A stretch of 64,000 bases of DNA from Berkiella sp964606325 (GCA_964606325.1 CAZSGE010000009.1:1-64000); one strand, 5' to 3'; positions 26,672 through 36,262 are shown, counted from the stretch's first letter. Made by a program: numbers and translations. Notes: generated from the sequence alone by a model not told the origin.

Positions 26672-27361
26672 TCAAGTGTTCGTTTTTTGGTTAAAAGCTG
26701 ATGCTGCAACAACAACTGCAAGCACAATAGGCAATAACAATGCCCCAAATCCAAATTTCACTTGCAATAATGCGCCACAACCACAACCGATGATAAACCC
26801 AAAAAGACTGGCAAAAACCAATTTAATTTGCGATTTTGCTAATTCCCTTTCTTGTGCGCCACCTTGATGCCAACCTGCCAGAAGCGCAAGATCTATGGTC
26901 ATTTGGGTTACATTATTTGTCATTGCAACAGTGGACGGCGCTTTTTTAAGATTCATTTTAATCGCTGCGCTTTGGGTTGCCATCGCGCTAACAGCTAACA
27001 TGCCTGTGAGCACTGCCAGGGTGCTATCATAATTCACAAAAGGCCCAAAGATTAGGCCTAGGGTTAATGAACTCATTAATATTATTACTTGGAGTATTAA
27101 CAAAGGAATCATAGGAGAAAACCCTTTTTTTTCAATTTTTCCTCCCATCATGGTTACTAGCGCAAGCACTAACATGAAAACAGGAACAGACAGCAAAGGA
27201 CCAGTGCTACTAAATTGACCCGTCACTAAATGCGCGCCCAGAATAACGATATTACCCGTAATATGCGCTGCGAAAAGGCCACCCAGCCCGAGAAAGCCGA
27301 TAACATCCACTGCACCAGCGGCGATGCTTAAGAGCCAAAGTTGAATAATAGAACGTGTCAT
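26672..27361 (-). CDS. DUF1275 (YoaK-like) membrane protein
   Basis: A 229-residue inner-membrane protein with six hydrophobic helices. The family signature is at the N-terminus: SIAAGAVDVIGFLGLGG, FAAHITGNIVILGAHLV. A later conserved segment, TNNVTQMTIDLALL, is also typical. The biochemical role of the family is not established. It is a single-gene unit convergent with the Rpn-type gene. Confidence 0.87.
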   Translation of the reverse strand: MTRSIIQLWLLSIAAGAVDVIGFLGLGGLFAAHITGNIVILGAHLVTGQFSSTGPLLSVPVFMLVLALVTMMGGKIEKKGFSPMIPLLILQVIILMSSLTLGLIFGPFVNYDSTLAVLTGMLAVSAMATQSAAIKMNLKKAPSTVAMTNNVTQMTIDLALLAGWHQGGAQERELAKSQIKLVFASLFGFIIGCGCGALLQVKFGFGALLLPIVLAVVVAASAFNQKTNT

Positions 27362-27500
27362 GAGGGAGTGCCTTTTAAAATATCTCTTTATATCGGCTTA
27401 AAAAGATAGTTACGCATCCTTAAAATATATACAGCATAAGATATGCGTCCGTGCTTTGCTGGTAGGACAGTGGGGGTATCTGATATGTATTTGGAAAGAT

Positions 27501-28391
27501 CTATGAAAGCTGTAACCTAGGAATTCTATCCCCCGGTATTCTCACTATCCCATCTTTATCTTGCTTATGTACCAGCGATTCTTTGAGCCATGCATGGCCA
27601 TAGAGCACTTCATAGCTCACAGGATAAGTGCCATCCGCTAATTTGAAAGTATCATAGGCTTGGATCATTTTTTTGAACAAAGTTTTGCCACTAAAGCCAT
27701 TGGCTCGACCAGCATTCATATTGCGCGCACCGGTCGCTTTAAGATCGCTTAAGATCTGTTTCACGCTAGGGTAGGTGGCGGTAATCATTTCCATATCCAT
27801 GACAGGATCGGAAAATTGCGCATTAAGCAATATATCGCCAATATCATGCATGTCGGTAAAATCGTTTACATGGGTAAACTCGCTCACCTTGCGCCAGGAA
27901 TTTCGCAACTCGATGAGTGTTTGCGGACCAAGGGTTGTAAAAAATATCATTCCATTGGGTTTTAACACGCGTTTAAATTCGCTAAACACTTGTTGTAAAT
28001 TAAAGCACCATTGCAAAGTAAAATTGGAATAAATTAAATCAAAACTGTTATTGGCAAAAGGTAAGGTTTCAGTATCACCACACACGTAGAAAGGCTTGTT
28101 TTTCCACAAATGCCAGGGCTGTTTACTTTTAGCGAATGTGGTCATCCCTTGCGCTAAATCAAGGCCAATGATTTTGCTTTTGATAAACTTTTGTTGTAAA
28201 AGACGAGTGATGTAACCGGTACCTGCGCCCACATCTAAAATGGTACTAGGTGGCGTTTTTAGCAGATCTAAACGTTCTAACAAGCGGTTGCCAATTTCTT
28301 TTTGCACGAAAGCCGCATCATCATAAGTGGCGGCTGCTTTACTAAATGATTGCGCGATGTCTTTTTTATGTAAAGGCGCGATGTCGCTCAT
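27501..28391 (-). CDS. bioC: Malonyl-ACP O-methyltransferase
   Basis: Methylates malonyl-ACP to start pimelate assembly for biotin. The 296-residue protein begins with KKDIAQSFSKAAATYDDAA, typical of BioC, followed by the SAM motif ILDVGAGTGYITRLL, DLAQGM and the later DLIYSNFTLQWC segment. Its start overlaps the bioB stop by 4 bases, so the two are one operon. The other bio genes are not in the window. Confidence 0.92.
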   Translation of the reverse strand: MSDIAPLHKKDIAQSFSKAAATYDDAAFVQKEIGNRLLERLDLLKTPPSTILDVGAGTGYITRLLQQKFIKSKIIGLDLAQGMTTFAKSKQPWHLWKNKPFYVCGDTETLPFANNSFDLIYSNFTLQWCFNLQQVFSEFKRVLKPNGMIFFTTLGPQTLIELRNSWRKVSEFTHVNDFTDMHDIGDILLNAQFSDPVMDMEMITATYPSVKQILSDLKATGARNMNAGRANGFSGKTLFKKMIQAYDTFKLADGTYPVSYEVLYGHAWLKESLVHKQDKDGIVRIPGDRIPRLQLS

Positions 28392-29395
28392 TCAGATACC
28401 ACCGTTAAAGGAATCGTTTTGGGGCTGCAAGATAAAGGGGGCGGTGCATCGACAAATTTTAAATCTAACATTTTAAACAATGCTTCATCTTCATCGACCG
28501 TGACATTGGGCGTTACTAATAATTTTTTGCTGCCATAATGAATAGAATTTGCTCCGGCCATAAAACACAGGGTTTGCATCATATTCGACATTTGCACGCG
28601 CCCCCCTGAAAGGCGGACATAAGATTTGGGCATCATGATGCGCGCCAGTGCTACAGCGCGTATAAAATCAAACTCATCAACAGGGGCTTCATTTTCCAAA
28701 GGGGTACCTTCGATGCGCACTAATTGATTCATGGGCACACTTTGTGGATGCTCGGGTTGATTTGCTAAAGTCATCAATAATTGAATACGATCTTCAGTAG
28801 TTTCACCCATACCCAAAATGCCACCGCTGCAAACATTTAAGCCTGCCTCGCGCACATTTTTTAGCGTATTTAACCGGGTGTCATAAGATCGCGTTGTCGT
28901 TACTTTTGCAAAGTGCTCTGCGGATGTTTCGAGGTTGTGATTGTAAAAATCTAATCCTGCTTCTTTTAATTGTTGCGCTTGTTCTGCATTTAATTGACCC
29001 ACGGTAATGCAAGCTTCCATGCCAAGTGATTTAATGGCTTTCACCATCTCAATCACACTTTTCATGTTACGCTTGGTAGGTGTGCGCCAAGAAGCGGCTA
29101 AACAATATCTTGATGCGCCACGCGCTTTGGCATCAGTCGCGCCTTTGATGACTTCATTTAATTCAAGTAGTGGTTCGCTTTTAACGCCATGATAAACACT
29201 TTGTCCACACCAGGAACAATCTTCTGGACAGCCACCGACTTTAATATTTTGTAAGGTGCTAATTTGAATGGTATTCGCAGGAAATACTGCACGATGCAAC
29301 GTTTGTGCTTGCCATACCAACTCCATAAAGGGTTGTTGATAGAGCGCATGCGCTTGTGCATAAGTCCAATCATGACGAATAACAACGTCTGACAT
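28388..29395 (-). CDS. bioB: Biotin synthase
   Basis: A radical-SAM enzyme inserting sulfur into dethiobiotin. The radical-SAM cluster motif is C-x3-C-x2-C in GGCPEDCSWCGQS, and the [2Fe-2S] ligands are expected in CLAASW and the conserved CSGGILGMGE. The length, 335 residues, is normal, although the C-terminus is somewhat extended. It is first in the bioB-bioC operon and divergent from comF; I see no clear BirA-type palindrome in the 80-base gap. Confidence 0.95.
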   Translation of the reverse strand: MSDVVIRHDWTYAQAHALYQQPFMELVWQAQTLHRAVFPANTIQISTLQNIKVGGCPEDCSWCGQSVYHGVKSEPLLELNEVIKGATDAKARGASRYCLAASWRTPTKRNMKSVIEMVKAIKSLGMEACITVGQLNAEQAQQLKEAGLDFYNHNLETSAEHFAKVTTTRSYDTRLNTLKNVREAGLNVCSGGILGMGETTEDRIQLLMTLANQPEHPQSVPMNQLVRIEGTPLENEAPVDEFDFIRAVALARIMMPKSYVRLSGGRVQMSNMMQTLCFMAGANSIHYGSKKLLVTPNVTVDEDEALFKMLDLKFVDAPPPLSCSPKTIPLTVVSE

Positions 29396-29476
29396 AGATC
29401 ACCTTTTAATTATTCCGTGGTTAGCTGCTACTATATGTTGCCCATCATAGGGACACTTAGCGGATAAGCAACTTCG

Positions 29477-30199
29477 ATGAATGCAATAGTAAACAAGTGG
29501 TTAAAAATTGTACAACAGATCACCAAGGTCTGCCTACCCCTATCAACTCAGTGTGTGTTATGTTTGCAACCAAGTTGCACAGAGATAGCGCTATGTGAGC
29601 CGTGTGAAAAGACACTACCCTGGATAGTGGATGCTTGTGAGCGCTGTGGCATTGCTGTTAATGTAGGGCAAACCTTATGTGCGCAATGTCTTGGCAAAAA
29701 CCCGCCTTTTGAGCGTTTATCCGCGCCATTTGAGTACGCTTGGCCTATTAATGCCTTCATTAGCAAACTTAAATATGGCGGTCATTTACCTTTTGGTCGC
29801 ATGTTGGGATATCTTTTAAGCAAGCATTTTACCTGCATTCACCCTATTGATACCATCGTTGCAATTCCTTTGCACCCATTGAGACAAAAGGAACGCGGTT
29901 TTAATCAATGTATTGAGCTTGGTTGGCAAGTCGCTAAACAATTAAATTTGCCCTTAGATAAGCGTAGTTGCACGAAAATTATCGATACCCCCTCTCAGGC
30001 ATTATTATCAGCCTCAAGGCGTAGTAATAACTTAAATGAAAAAGCCTTCTGTATTTCACCTGATTTTGCCGCGAAACATGTCTTAGTGATTGAGGATGTG
30101 GTTACCACAGGCACCACTATCAACGCTTTTACACGCGCTTTGAAGCAACATGGTGTGCGTACTGTAGAAATTTTGTCTGTTTGTCGTACTAGTCACTAA
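29477..30199 (+). CDS. comF: ComF/GntX family phosphoribosyltransferase-like protein
   Basis: A 240-residue protein. The N-terminus has zinc-finger CxxC pairs (CVLC, CEPC, CERC, CAQC) and the C-terminus a PRTase fold with the PRPP loop VLVIEDVVTTGTTINAF. ComF proteins support DNA uptake in naturally competent species, and GntX/YhgH homologues work in gluconate or DNA utilisation. Divergent position next to bioB is usual in gammaproteobacteria. Confidence 0.88.
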   Translation: MNAIVNKWLKIVQQITKVCLPLSTQCVLCLQPSCTEIALCEPCEKTLPWIVDACERCGIAVNVGQTLCAQCLGKNPPFERLSAPFEYAWPINAFISKLKYGGHLPFGRMLGYLLSKHFTCIHPIDTIVAIPLHPLRQKERGFNQCIELGWQVAKQLNLPLDKRSCTKIIDTPSQALLSASRRSNNLNEKAFCISPDFAAKHVLVIEDVVTTGTTINAFTRALKQHGVRTVEILSVCRTSH

Positions 30200-30263
30200 A
30201 TCGCAATTTCCTTCAAAATTGTGCTAATTGCTTTAATATGGGCAAATTCTATTTTGTGACACT

Positions 30264-31988
30264 ATGAAAAACCAATGGTCTGCACCTTGTTCGCTTGTCG
30301 ATAATTATGGCTTGCACGCCCACTCTTTTGGCGCTGTGGCATCACTTGCTGATTATCAACAATTTCATTTATTGCATCAACGAAATGAGATTTGTCTTTT
30401 TGATGTGAATATTGTTCAAGAGCTTGAAATACTCAGATCAGATCCGCAAGCGATGGTTTGTATTTGTGTGCCAACATGTGGGTTTACCGATCCTGCCTTA
30501 GATTATATTTTATCTCCCTGTTTTGCCTTACCTGTTGCCATCAATGGCCTTGTTGCCAAAGAAGAAAAAAGTATTAGGGCGCTTGCTATAGGTACGGATA
30601 TTGCGGGAAATGAATATCCACTACTCACCAATGCACAAGGTAAAATTGATTTTGCGCTTATTGAAAAAACATTTAATGATAAAAAAGATAGATTTACAAG
30701 TTTACGTGAAATTACCTTTGGCTTTACTGCAGCGTTATTATCACATTGCGATTTGATAATGGCGCGCCAAGATAAACAAGGTATCATTGAATTATTAGTG
30801 CCCCCAACGATGAACACATTTGAGTTTCAGGTAAAGGTCGTAAAAAATAGTAAAATCATTAGTAATCGGATCTTAACCTATAAAATCCCACCGCAAGATT
30901 TACCCCAGGCCAAATTAATGGCTATTTGGCAAGAGGGTAAACAAAAAAGCTATTTACATATTAACTACAAATTATCACACCAAATTAAACAAGCGGTGCG
31001 AGCAAAAGTGGTGGTAGATGTGCCGATGCAAGAAGAGGTTGATTATACTTGGGCAAGCACGCCTTGCATAAAAGGCGTTGATAATACATATTTACGTTTC
31101 ACACAGTATTATGGTTTAAGCTTGGATGCATTTAAACAAGTTATTTGTGCCATTATTTCACCGTTGGTATTCGAGTCAGGTTTTATGGTTGCGGGCAAAA
31201 AAAGCAGCCACTATTCAACGTTTAATCGCTATGATACTCATCCGCAACTTAAACTGTGTTTGTATGAACATTTAACCAATGGTGTGCTTAATCAATCGGT
31301 TCCTCTTTTCGCTTTATCAATGTATTTTGCATCTTATGATGAAATTAAAGCGAATATGCAAAAAATTAATTGGTCAAGTTTTGATATTCATGATCAGTTT
31401 GTTTTTAAAAAGCTCTATGAAATACTTTTAACAGATGAGGGTAATGTGATGCCACTGGTTGATGAGGTGGATAGGTTGCTATCGTTTAACCCCGAATACT
31501 GTGAGACCACACTTGTTGTCGAAACCATGGGCAAAGCCTTAAATGCTAAACAATTTAATATTACGGCAAACATAATCTTGGAAGATAAAAGTGGCGAAGT
31601 GATTCATTCTCAAACTAGTACCACGCTGTTACAAATGCTTAGACGAAATCGCCAATTAACTCTAGTGGAAAATCGCATGCCAGTGCTCTCAAAGGGCGCC
31701 GTGTATAATTTAAATTTCAATCATATTGTGAAAGGCGCTCATGTTATTGAAGGTTTTAATTGGCAAGCTAACGACAAAATCAATTTATCTGATCTGATGG
31801 AGGCATTAAAAACAAGCGGTGGTTCCTCTATTGTGCATGCGCAGATTACACCGTTAGGTGATACTGAAATTTGGGTCGAACATGCTAGCGAATTCAAAAC
31901 TGAAAATTATCATATCGCGACGTTAAAAGGTCTTAATCATTTGCCAGGTGATATCAGTCATTTTATTGAAGTTGGTCGTAATGGGTGA
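30264..31988 (+). CDS. Hypothetical 574-residue protein
   Basis: No family is recognised. The protein is soluble, without signal peptide or clear membrane helix, and of mixed alpha/beta character. A Cys pair occurs in VCICVPTCGF near residue 75. Its C-terminal part (residues ~430-560) looks beta-rich. Its stop overlaps by 8 bases the start of a J-domain protein gene, so the two probably act together, perhaps as a client and its cochaperone; this is inference. ATG 30264 is the first in frame. Confidence 0.6.
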   Translation: MKNQWSAPCSLVDNYGLHAHSFGAVASLADYQQFHLLHQRNEICLFDVNIVQELEILRSDPQAMVCICVPTCGFTDPALDYILSPCFALPVAINGLVAKEEKSIRALAIGTDIAGNEYPLLTNAQGKIDFALIEKTFNDKKDRFTSLREITFGFTAALLSHCDLIMARQDKQGIIELLVPPTMNTFEFQVKVVKNSKIISNRILTYKIPPQDLPQAKLMAIWQEGKQKSYLHINYKLSHQIKQAVRAKVVVDVPMQEEVDYTWASTPCIKGVDNTYLRFTQYYGLSLDAFKQVICAIISPLVFESGFMVAGKKSSHYSTFNRYDTHPQLKLCLYEHLTNGVLNQSVPLFALSMYFASYDEIKANMQKINWSSFDIHDQFVFKKLYEILLTDEGNVMPLVDEVDRLLSFNPEYCETTLVVETMGKALNAKQFNITANIILEDKSGEVIHSQTSTTLLQMLRRNRQLTLVENRMPVLSKGAVYNLNFNHIVKGAHVIEGFNWQANDKINLSDLMEALKTSGGSSIVHAQITPLGDTEIWVEHASEFKTENYHIATLKGLNHLPGDISHFIEVGRNG

Positions 31989-32391
31989 GCATGAAGAGCT
32001 AGATTTAGCACAAATAACACAGCAATATTCAATATTAGGAGCACCCTTAACGGCCTCTAAAGATGAATTGCGCCGTGCGCGTAATAAAATGCTGCATTTG
32101 TTTCATCCCGATAGACAACCTCATAACTGGGTCGTTGGTGAAAATGAACCTGAAAAGCGCGCTTACCTTATTCAAAGTGCTTATCTTTTTATCATTGAGC
32201 ATTTTGATCAAATAAGGCAAACCCTCGATTTCTTAACGGATTCAAGTTTAACCAACCGTATGCCCTTGAAAACAAGAACACATTGGATTTATACCGCCGT
32301 TGCTTCTTATGACAATCAAGATACTAATAGTTGCGACCCTTATAAAAAACCGGCATTATCCAATGATGGAGATGACATAAATAAAAGCTAG
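31981..32391 (+). CDS. J-domain (DnaJ-like) protein
   Basis: A 136-residue protein. Residues ~10-75 form a J-domain-like helical unit, with the diagnostic HPD in LHLFHPDRQPHN and helix II basic residues in KDELRRARNKML. J-domains stimulate the ATPase of Hsp70/DnaK. The remainder is a short polar tail; no Gly/Phe or zinc region. The ATG at 31981 overlaps the end of the upstream gene; an upstream in-frame ATG at 31948 would add 11 residues lacking J-domain features. Confidence 0.75.
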   Translation: MGEHEELDLAQITQQYSILGAPLTASKDELRRARNKMLHLFHPDRQPHNWVVGENEPEKRAYLIQSAYLFIIEHFDQIRQTLDFLTDSSLTNRMPLKTRTHWIYTAVASYDNQDTNSCDPYKKPALSNDGDDINKS

Positions 32392-32405
32392 CATACAAGG
32401 ATCGT

Positions 32406-33188
32406 ATGAACCGCTTTATGCGACGCACCATATTAAGTTTTATTCTTTTTGCAGCATGGATTCATGTCTGTCATGCCTTTGATGATGTGATCCGCTTAGC
32501 CGTTTCTACCAGCATTCATTCCCCTATTAGCAGCATTTGCCAAAAGTTTAGCCAATCAACTAGATATAAATGCAAAATAGCCAGCGCGCCAACAGGCCAT
32601 CTCTATGCGCATATCATGCATGGTATGGCTTATGATCTTTTTATTTCCTCAGACCAAACTTATACCGCTGGGTTATTAAATGCACAAAAGGCCTTGCCGG
32701 ATAGTCGCTTTGTTGTGGCGAAGGGCAGGATAGTTTTAGCAAGTGCTGATCAACAGGCTACAGCGGAATCATTACAAGCAGCACTCTTAAATCAACCCAA
32801 TGCTAGTATTGTTATGGCGAGTCCAGGTATCTCTTCATATGGCAGCGCGACCAAAGAAGTTTTGCAATCTTATAATCTATGGCAGCAGGTGCAAGGACGA
32901 CTTGTTTATGGCAAAGACATTAAACAGTCTTATGATTTAATGATGACTAAGCGTGTGCCTTTGGGTTTTGTTTCTTTGGCACAGCTGCCTATGCAGGCAC
33001 GGGATAAAAAGCGCTATTGGGAGCCTGATCCCAATAGCTACAAAGGCGTTTTACATGAAGCGCTGGTGCTCAAAACGCAAGTCAATACTGAAGCGGTCAA
33101 AGCCTTTATTGATTTTGTACAAAGCGAGAGTAGTTGCCATTTTTTTGAGGATGCAGGATTTCACTGCGGCAATTCAAAACACACTTAA
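32406..33188 (+). CDS. modA: Molybdate-type ABC transporter periplasmic binding protein
   Basis: A 260-residue periplasmic protein with a signal peptide (residues 1-25, ending HVCHA). The ModA-like fold shows IRLAVSTSIHSPISSIC at the start, then YDLFISSDQTYTAGLL and MASPGISSYGSATKEVL. ModA binds molybdate or tungstate for ModBC. No modB or modC is near, so either they are elsewhere or this is an orphan binding protein. It lies 14 bases after the J-domain gene, probably by co-transcription only. Confidence 0.82.
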   Translation: MNRFMRRTILSFILFAAWIHVCHAFDDVIRLAVSTSIHSPISSICQKFSQSTRYKCKIASAPTGHLYAHIMHGMAYDLFISSDQTYTAGLLNAQKALPDSRFVVAKGRIVLASADQQATAESLQAALLNQPNASIVMASPGISSYGSATKEVLQSYNLWQQVQGRLVYGKDIKQSYDLMMTKRVPLGFVSLAQLPMQARDKKRYWEPDPNSYKGVLHEALVLKTQVNTEAVKAFIDFVQSESSCHFFEDAGFHCGNSKHT

Positions 33189-33236
33189 AAATACCATAGA
33201 ATAGTGTTAGCATAGCTTTCTTTGTTTAAGGAAGGA

Positions 33237-33398
33237 ATGCATCGCTTCGTGAAAGAATTATCTCAAAAGGAATGTGAGCAGGTAAGCGGCGGAGATATTA
33301 GTTCGGATCCGCTCATCGTTAGTGCAGGTATTGTCGGCATCATAATATTCATCTATGGTTTTGCACCGAGTGGGGCGGCTTTAGTCTTAATCACTTGA
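33237..33398 (+). CDS. Second double-glycine-leader peptide (53 residues)
   Basis: A short frame with an AAGGAAGGA ribosome site before the ATG at 33237. The leader MHRFVKELSQKECEQVSGG ends in the double glycine at residues 18-19 and resembles class II bacteriocin/microcin leaders (L-S-x-x-E-x-x-x-V-S-G-G). The mature part would be 34 residues with a hydrophobic core (AGIVGIIIFIYGFAPSGAA). The leader is related in pattern to that of the peptide at 23814-24014. No exporter is adjacent. It lies between modA and the convergent rsmJ. Confidence 0.7.
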   Translation: MHRFVKELSQKECEQVSGGDISSDPLIVSAGIVGIIIFIYGFAPSGAALVLIT

Positions 33399-33413
33399 AG
33401 CACTAAACGAAAA

Positions 33414-34004
33414 TTACTTATGCAGTAGATAAACATCAAAACGATGGCTTCTGGCTTTAAAAATCACACTCACGTTGGGTAATAAAGGTGGTGCATCTAG
33501 CGCTCGTTTAACCACCAAGCGTTTTTTAGCGCGCTCATAACACACTCTCACGAGTGCTTCCCCATCGAGATCTTCACCCACCAATTGTTGTAAAAGTTGC
33601 ATCTCTTTTTTGACCAAAGCTGATTTGCGTCGCTTGGGAAACATGGGATCGCAATAAATCACGTCAAAAAATAAATCGGGGTTTGCTTGCAAATAATTGA
33701 TTGCGCAGGATTTCACCAAGTGCATGCGTGAAACAGTTAAAATCAATTCTTGTTGTGCTTTTGCGCGATTCAGTGCATCTTCAAGCAGAGCGCTCACCGC
33801 CTGATTGCGCTCACAGAGTGTTATATCACAACCACCGGTTGCTATCAAAAATGCTTCACGTCCCAAGCCTGCCGTTGCATCTAATACTTTAGGCAAATAA
33901 TCTTTTTTTAAGCCAATCGCTTTGAGGATAAGTTCATTCTTACCTTGGACATGGTCGTGTCGATAACGTAAAGGCCCTGATGTGAAATCGATAGGGAAAT
34001 CCAT
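33414..34004 (-). CDS. rsmJ: 16S rRNA (guanine(1516)-N(2))-methyltransferase
   Basis: Methylates G1516 of 16S rRNA. The 196-residue protein has the YhiQ/RsmJ hallmarks: FPIDFTSGPLRYR at the start, SAM motif VLDATAGLGREAFLIA, and the substrate motif VIYCDPMFPKRRKSALVKK. The N-terminal accessory domain of the E. coli enzyme is absent, giving a shorter protein. It follows the amino acid permease by 2 bases on the same strand. Confidence 0.92.
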   Translation of the reverse strand: MDFPIDFTSGPLRYRHDHVQGKNELILKAIGLKKDYLPKVLDATAGLGREAFLIATGGCDITLCERNQAVSALLEDALNRAKAQQELILTVSRMHLVKSCAINYLQANPDLFFDVIYCDPMFPKRRKSALVKKEMQLLQQLVGEDLDGEALVRVCYERAKKRLVVKRALDAPPLLPNVSVIFKARSHRFDVYLLHK

Positions 34005-34006
34005 GA

Positions 34007-35227
34007 TTAAACGTGAGGTTTCACTAAGGCTTCGTATTGATTAAAGCATTCAATTGCACCTACCAATAGAAAGAATGTAATCGTGAGTATTATCATCCCT
34101 TTACCACCCCAAATTTGCAGTGGCTTTGCTTCTTTTAAACAATAACGCCCTTGCCAAGCCATGATGGCAGGTAAAATGCCAAGTAATATGGCTACAAAAA
34201 TACCGGCAAAGCTTAAAGCAAACGTAAATCCTTTTGGGAAAAAAATGATAAAACAAAGCGGGGGCACAAAGGTTATCAAGCTCAATTTTAAACGGGTTTT
34301 GAAGGTTTTAGAAACATGCAAACCATCTGCCAGAAAATCAAATAAAGAAAGACAAACCCCGAGCAATGAGGTAATGAGGGCAAAAATCGAAAAATACATG
34401 GAAGCGCTGGTGATTAATTGATTGTGCAAAATAGATTTTAAGGCGCTGGTTACATCAGTTGCGGCATGACCATACTTTTGAATATACAAAAGCCCACCCT
34501 CTCCTTGAAGAGGAATAATACCTAAAATCGCTGATTCCCAGGTGATATAAACTAATAACGGAATAACACTGCCAATTAGCACAACGTAGAGTAATTGTTT
34601 AGGTTTGCCATGCAAATATTCGGTTAGGGTGGGCACCACAATCGCTGAACCAAAAGCAGTAATGATCAATGGGAACGGTCTTAAATCAATGGCGCTGGCT
34701 TGAGCTAATAATAATTGAGGATCAACATGTTTAAAGATCACAGATAATAAGGTTACAAAGGCGCCAATCAAGCCAATCATCAAAAACCGATTCATCCAAT
34801 CGGTAACGGCAGTACCCAGTAAAATGACCATCATCGTCAGAAAAGTTGCCAATAAGGCACTTTCAAAATGTGAAATGGATATGTTGAAATGATTAAACCC
34901 TTGCGTTAGCCAAGCGCCAACGCCGGATAAATAAGCACTGGTGAGGGCGTAAAGTAAGATCAAATAAACCACCCAAGTGAAATACTTGCCACTGTTCCCT
35001 AAGGTTTTTTCAGCCATTGAAATGAGATTAGTGCCATAACCTACCAGCAGGTTCACTTCTAAGATGTAGAGCGCGCCAAAGGTCATGAATAACCAGCAGA
35101 TGCAATAAATAATAATGGTTTGGGGCAGCCCTAAATGAGCGGTAATGACAGGTAAAGCTAAAACCGCTGCGCCAATAGCGGTGCCTGCTAACAAGGCAAC
35201 TCCGCCTATAGCGTTTTTTAGAGACAT
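34007..35227 (-). CDS. Aromatic amino acid permease (HAAAP family, TyrP/Mtr-like)
   Basis: A 406-residue inner-membrane transporter with 11 hydrophobic helices. The N-terminal family signature is GGVALLAGTAIGAAVLALPV, followed by SMAEKTLGNSGKYFTWVVYL. HAAAP members import tyrosine, tryptophan or phenylalanine with protons. It is upstream of rsmJ in a two-gene unit. The exact amino acid cannot be set from sequence. Confidence 0.87.
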   Translation of the reverse strand: MSLKNAIGGVALLAGTAIGAAVLALPVITAHLGLPQTIIIYCICWLFMTFGALYILEVNLLVGYGTNLISMAEKTLGNSGKYFTWVVYLILLYALTSAYLSGVGAWLTQGFNHFNISISHFESALLATFLTMMVILLGTAVTDWMNRFLMIGLIGAFVTLLSVIFKHVDPQLLLAQASAIDLRPFPLIITAFGSAIVVPTLTEYLHGKPKQLLYVVLIGSVIPLLVYITWESAILGIIPLQGEGGLLYIQKYGHAATDVTSALKSILHNQLITSASMYFSIFALITSLLGVCLSLFDFLADGLHVSKTFKTRLKLSLITFVPPLCFIIFFPKGFTFALSFAGIFVAILLGILPAIMAWQGRYCLKEAKPLQIWGGKGMIILTITFFLLVGAIECFNQYEALVKPHV

Positions 35228-35251
35228 AGTACACCCTTTATGGTTAAAGCC

Positions 35252-36262
35252 TTATTCGGCACTCTCGCGGGCCAGTAAACGATGCTGTTGAGCAAAGGCA
35301 ATGGCAGCGCCTAACCAGCCAAGTCCGGCACTGGCAGTTAGGAGCAACACTGTATCGTAGAATGATAAATTCTCCAAGAGAAACGCCCCGGCAAAGATGC
35401 TTTCAAAGTGCTGGGCTTGGGCTGAAAGAGTAGAACTTGCCTGATTGATAACCAGCGTGGCAATCACGCCCCCCAGTCCCCCATACAAGACCCCGCGGTA
35501 TAAAAAGGGGCGGCGAATAAATGCGGTGGTTGCACCTATTAAATTTAAGACTTCAATCTCGTCTTTATGATGCTCTAAAGCAAGGCGGATGGTATTGCCA
35601 ACCATCAAAATGACCCCAAGGCCAATAATAAGGTATAAACAATGCATTAGGGTTTTACCAAATGAAAGGGCCGCATTTAACTTTGTTACCCATTCATAAT
35701 CAAACACAGCTTGTTTCACTTGAGGTTGCTTTTCTAGCGCTGCTTTCATCTGCGTAATTTCATTACTTGTTGCTTTGTCCGTATTAATTTGAATATTAAT
35801 GACGCCAGGTAATGGGTTGCTCGGCAACAAAGCCAGCGTATCTTTGAGTCCGGAAGTTTCTTGAAATTCTTTTAATGCTTTTTCAGGAGGAATATAACTT
35901 GTTTTATCGACAAAAGGATAAGCTTTGATTTTATCCATGAGATCGTTAATTTGAATAGGTGTGCTTTTGGCATCAGTATAAAGTGAAATCGCCGCGCCTT
36001 CTTCCCACCCTTGGCTAAAATGTTGCACGTTTTTTATGGTTAAATATAAGCCGACGGGCAAAGACAAACAGACGCCAATCGCCGCCATGCTCATCAAGGT
36101 AGCAAAAGGAGTGAGGCTTAAGTTTCTAAAACTAATTTTAAAAGCCAAAACATGTGCTAACACATAACGCATGATTAATTTTATCACGCCGCTAGAGGGG
36201 TTTTTGTTTGTTTTACGCAGATCTCTTGCGGGATAGTGGTTTGCTGATGTTGGCTTAGCCAT
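35252..36262 (-). CDS. ftsX: Cell division protein FtsX
   Basis: The membrane subunit of the FtsEX complex, which governs cell-wall hydrolase activation at the septum. The 336 residues have a basic N-terminus, a first helix (TLMSMAAIGVCLSLPVGLYL), a periplasmic domain (~residues 75-190) and three C-terminal helices with the conserved EVLNLIGATTAFIRRPFLY. I start at the ATG at 36262, whose codons overlap the ftsE stop by 8 bases; an in-frame ATG at 36307 lies inside ftsE. Confidence 0.93.
   Translation of the reverse strand: MAKPTSANHYPARDLRKTNKNPSSGVIKLIMRYVLAHVLAFKISFRNLSLTPFATLMSMAAIGVCLSLPVGLYLTIKNVQHFSQGWEEGAAISLYTDAKSTPIQINDLMDKIKAYPFVDKTSYIPPEKALKEFQETSGLKDTLALLPSNPLPGVINIQINTDKATSNEITQMKAALEKQPQVKQAVFDYEWVTKLNAALSFGKTLMHCLYLIIGLGVILMVGNTIRLALEHHKDEIEVLNLIGATTAFIRRPFLYRGVLYGGLGGVIATLVINQASSTLSAQAQHFESIFAGAFLLENLSFYDTVLLLTASAGLGWLGAAIAFAQQHRLLARESAE

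Noticed and set aside
29396..29476. BirA operator in the bioB-comF gap
   Set aside because: I looked for the TTGTAAAC...GTTTACAA type palindrome and saw no acceptable match.
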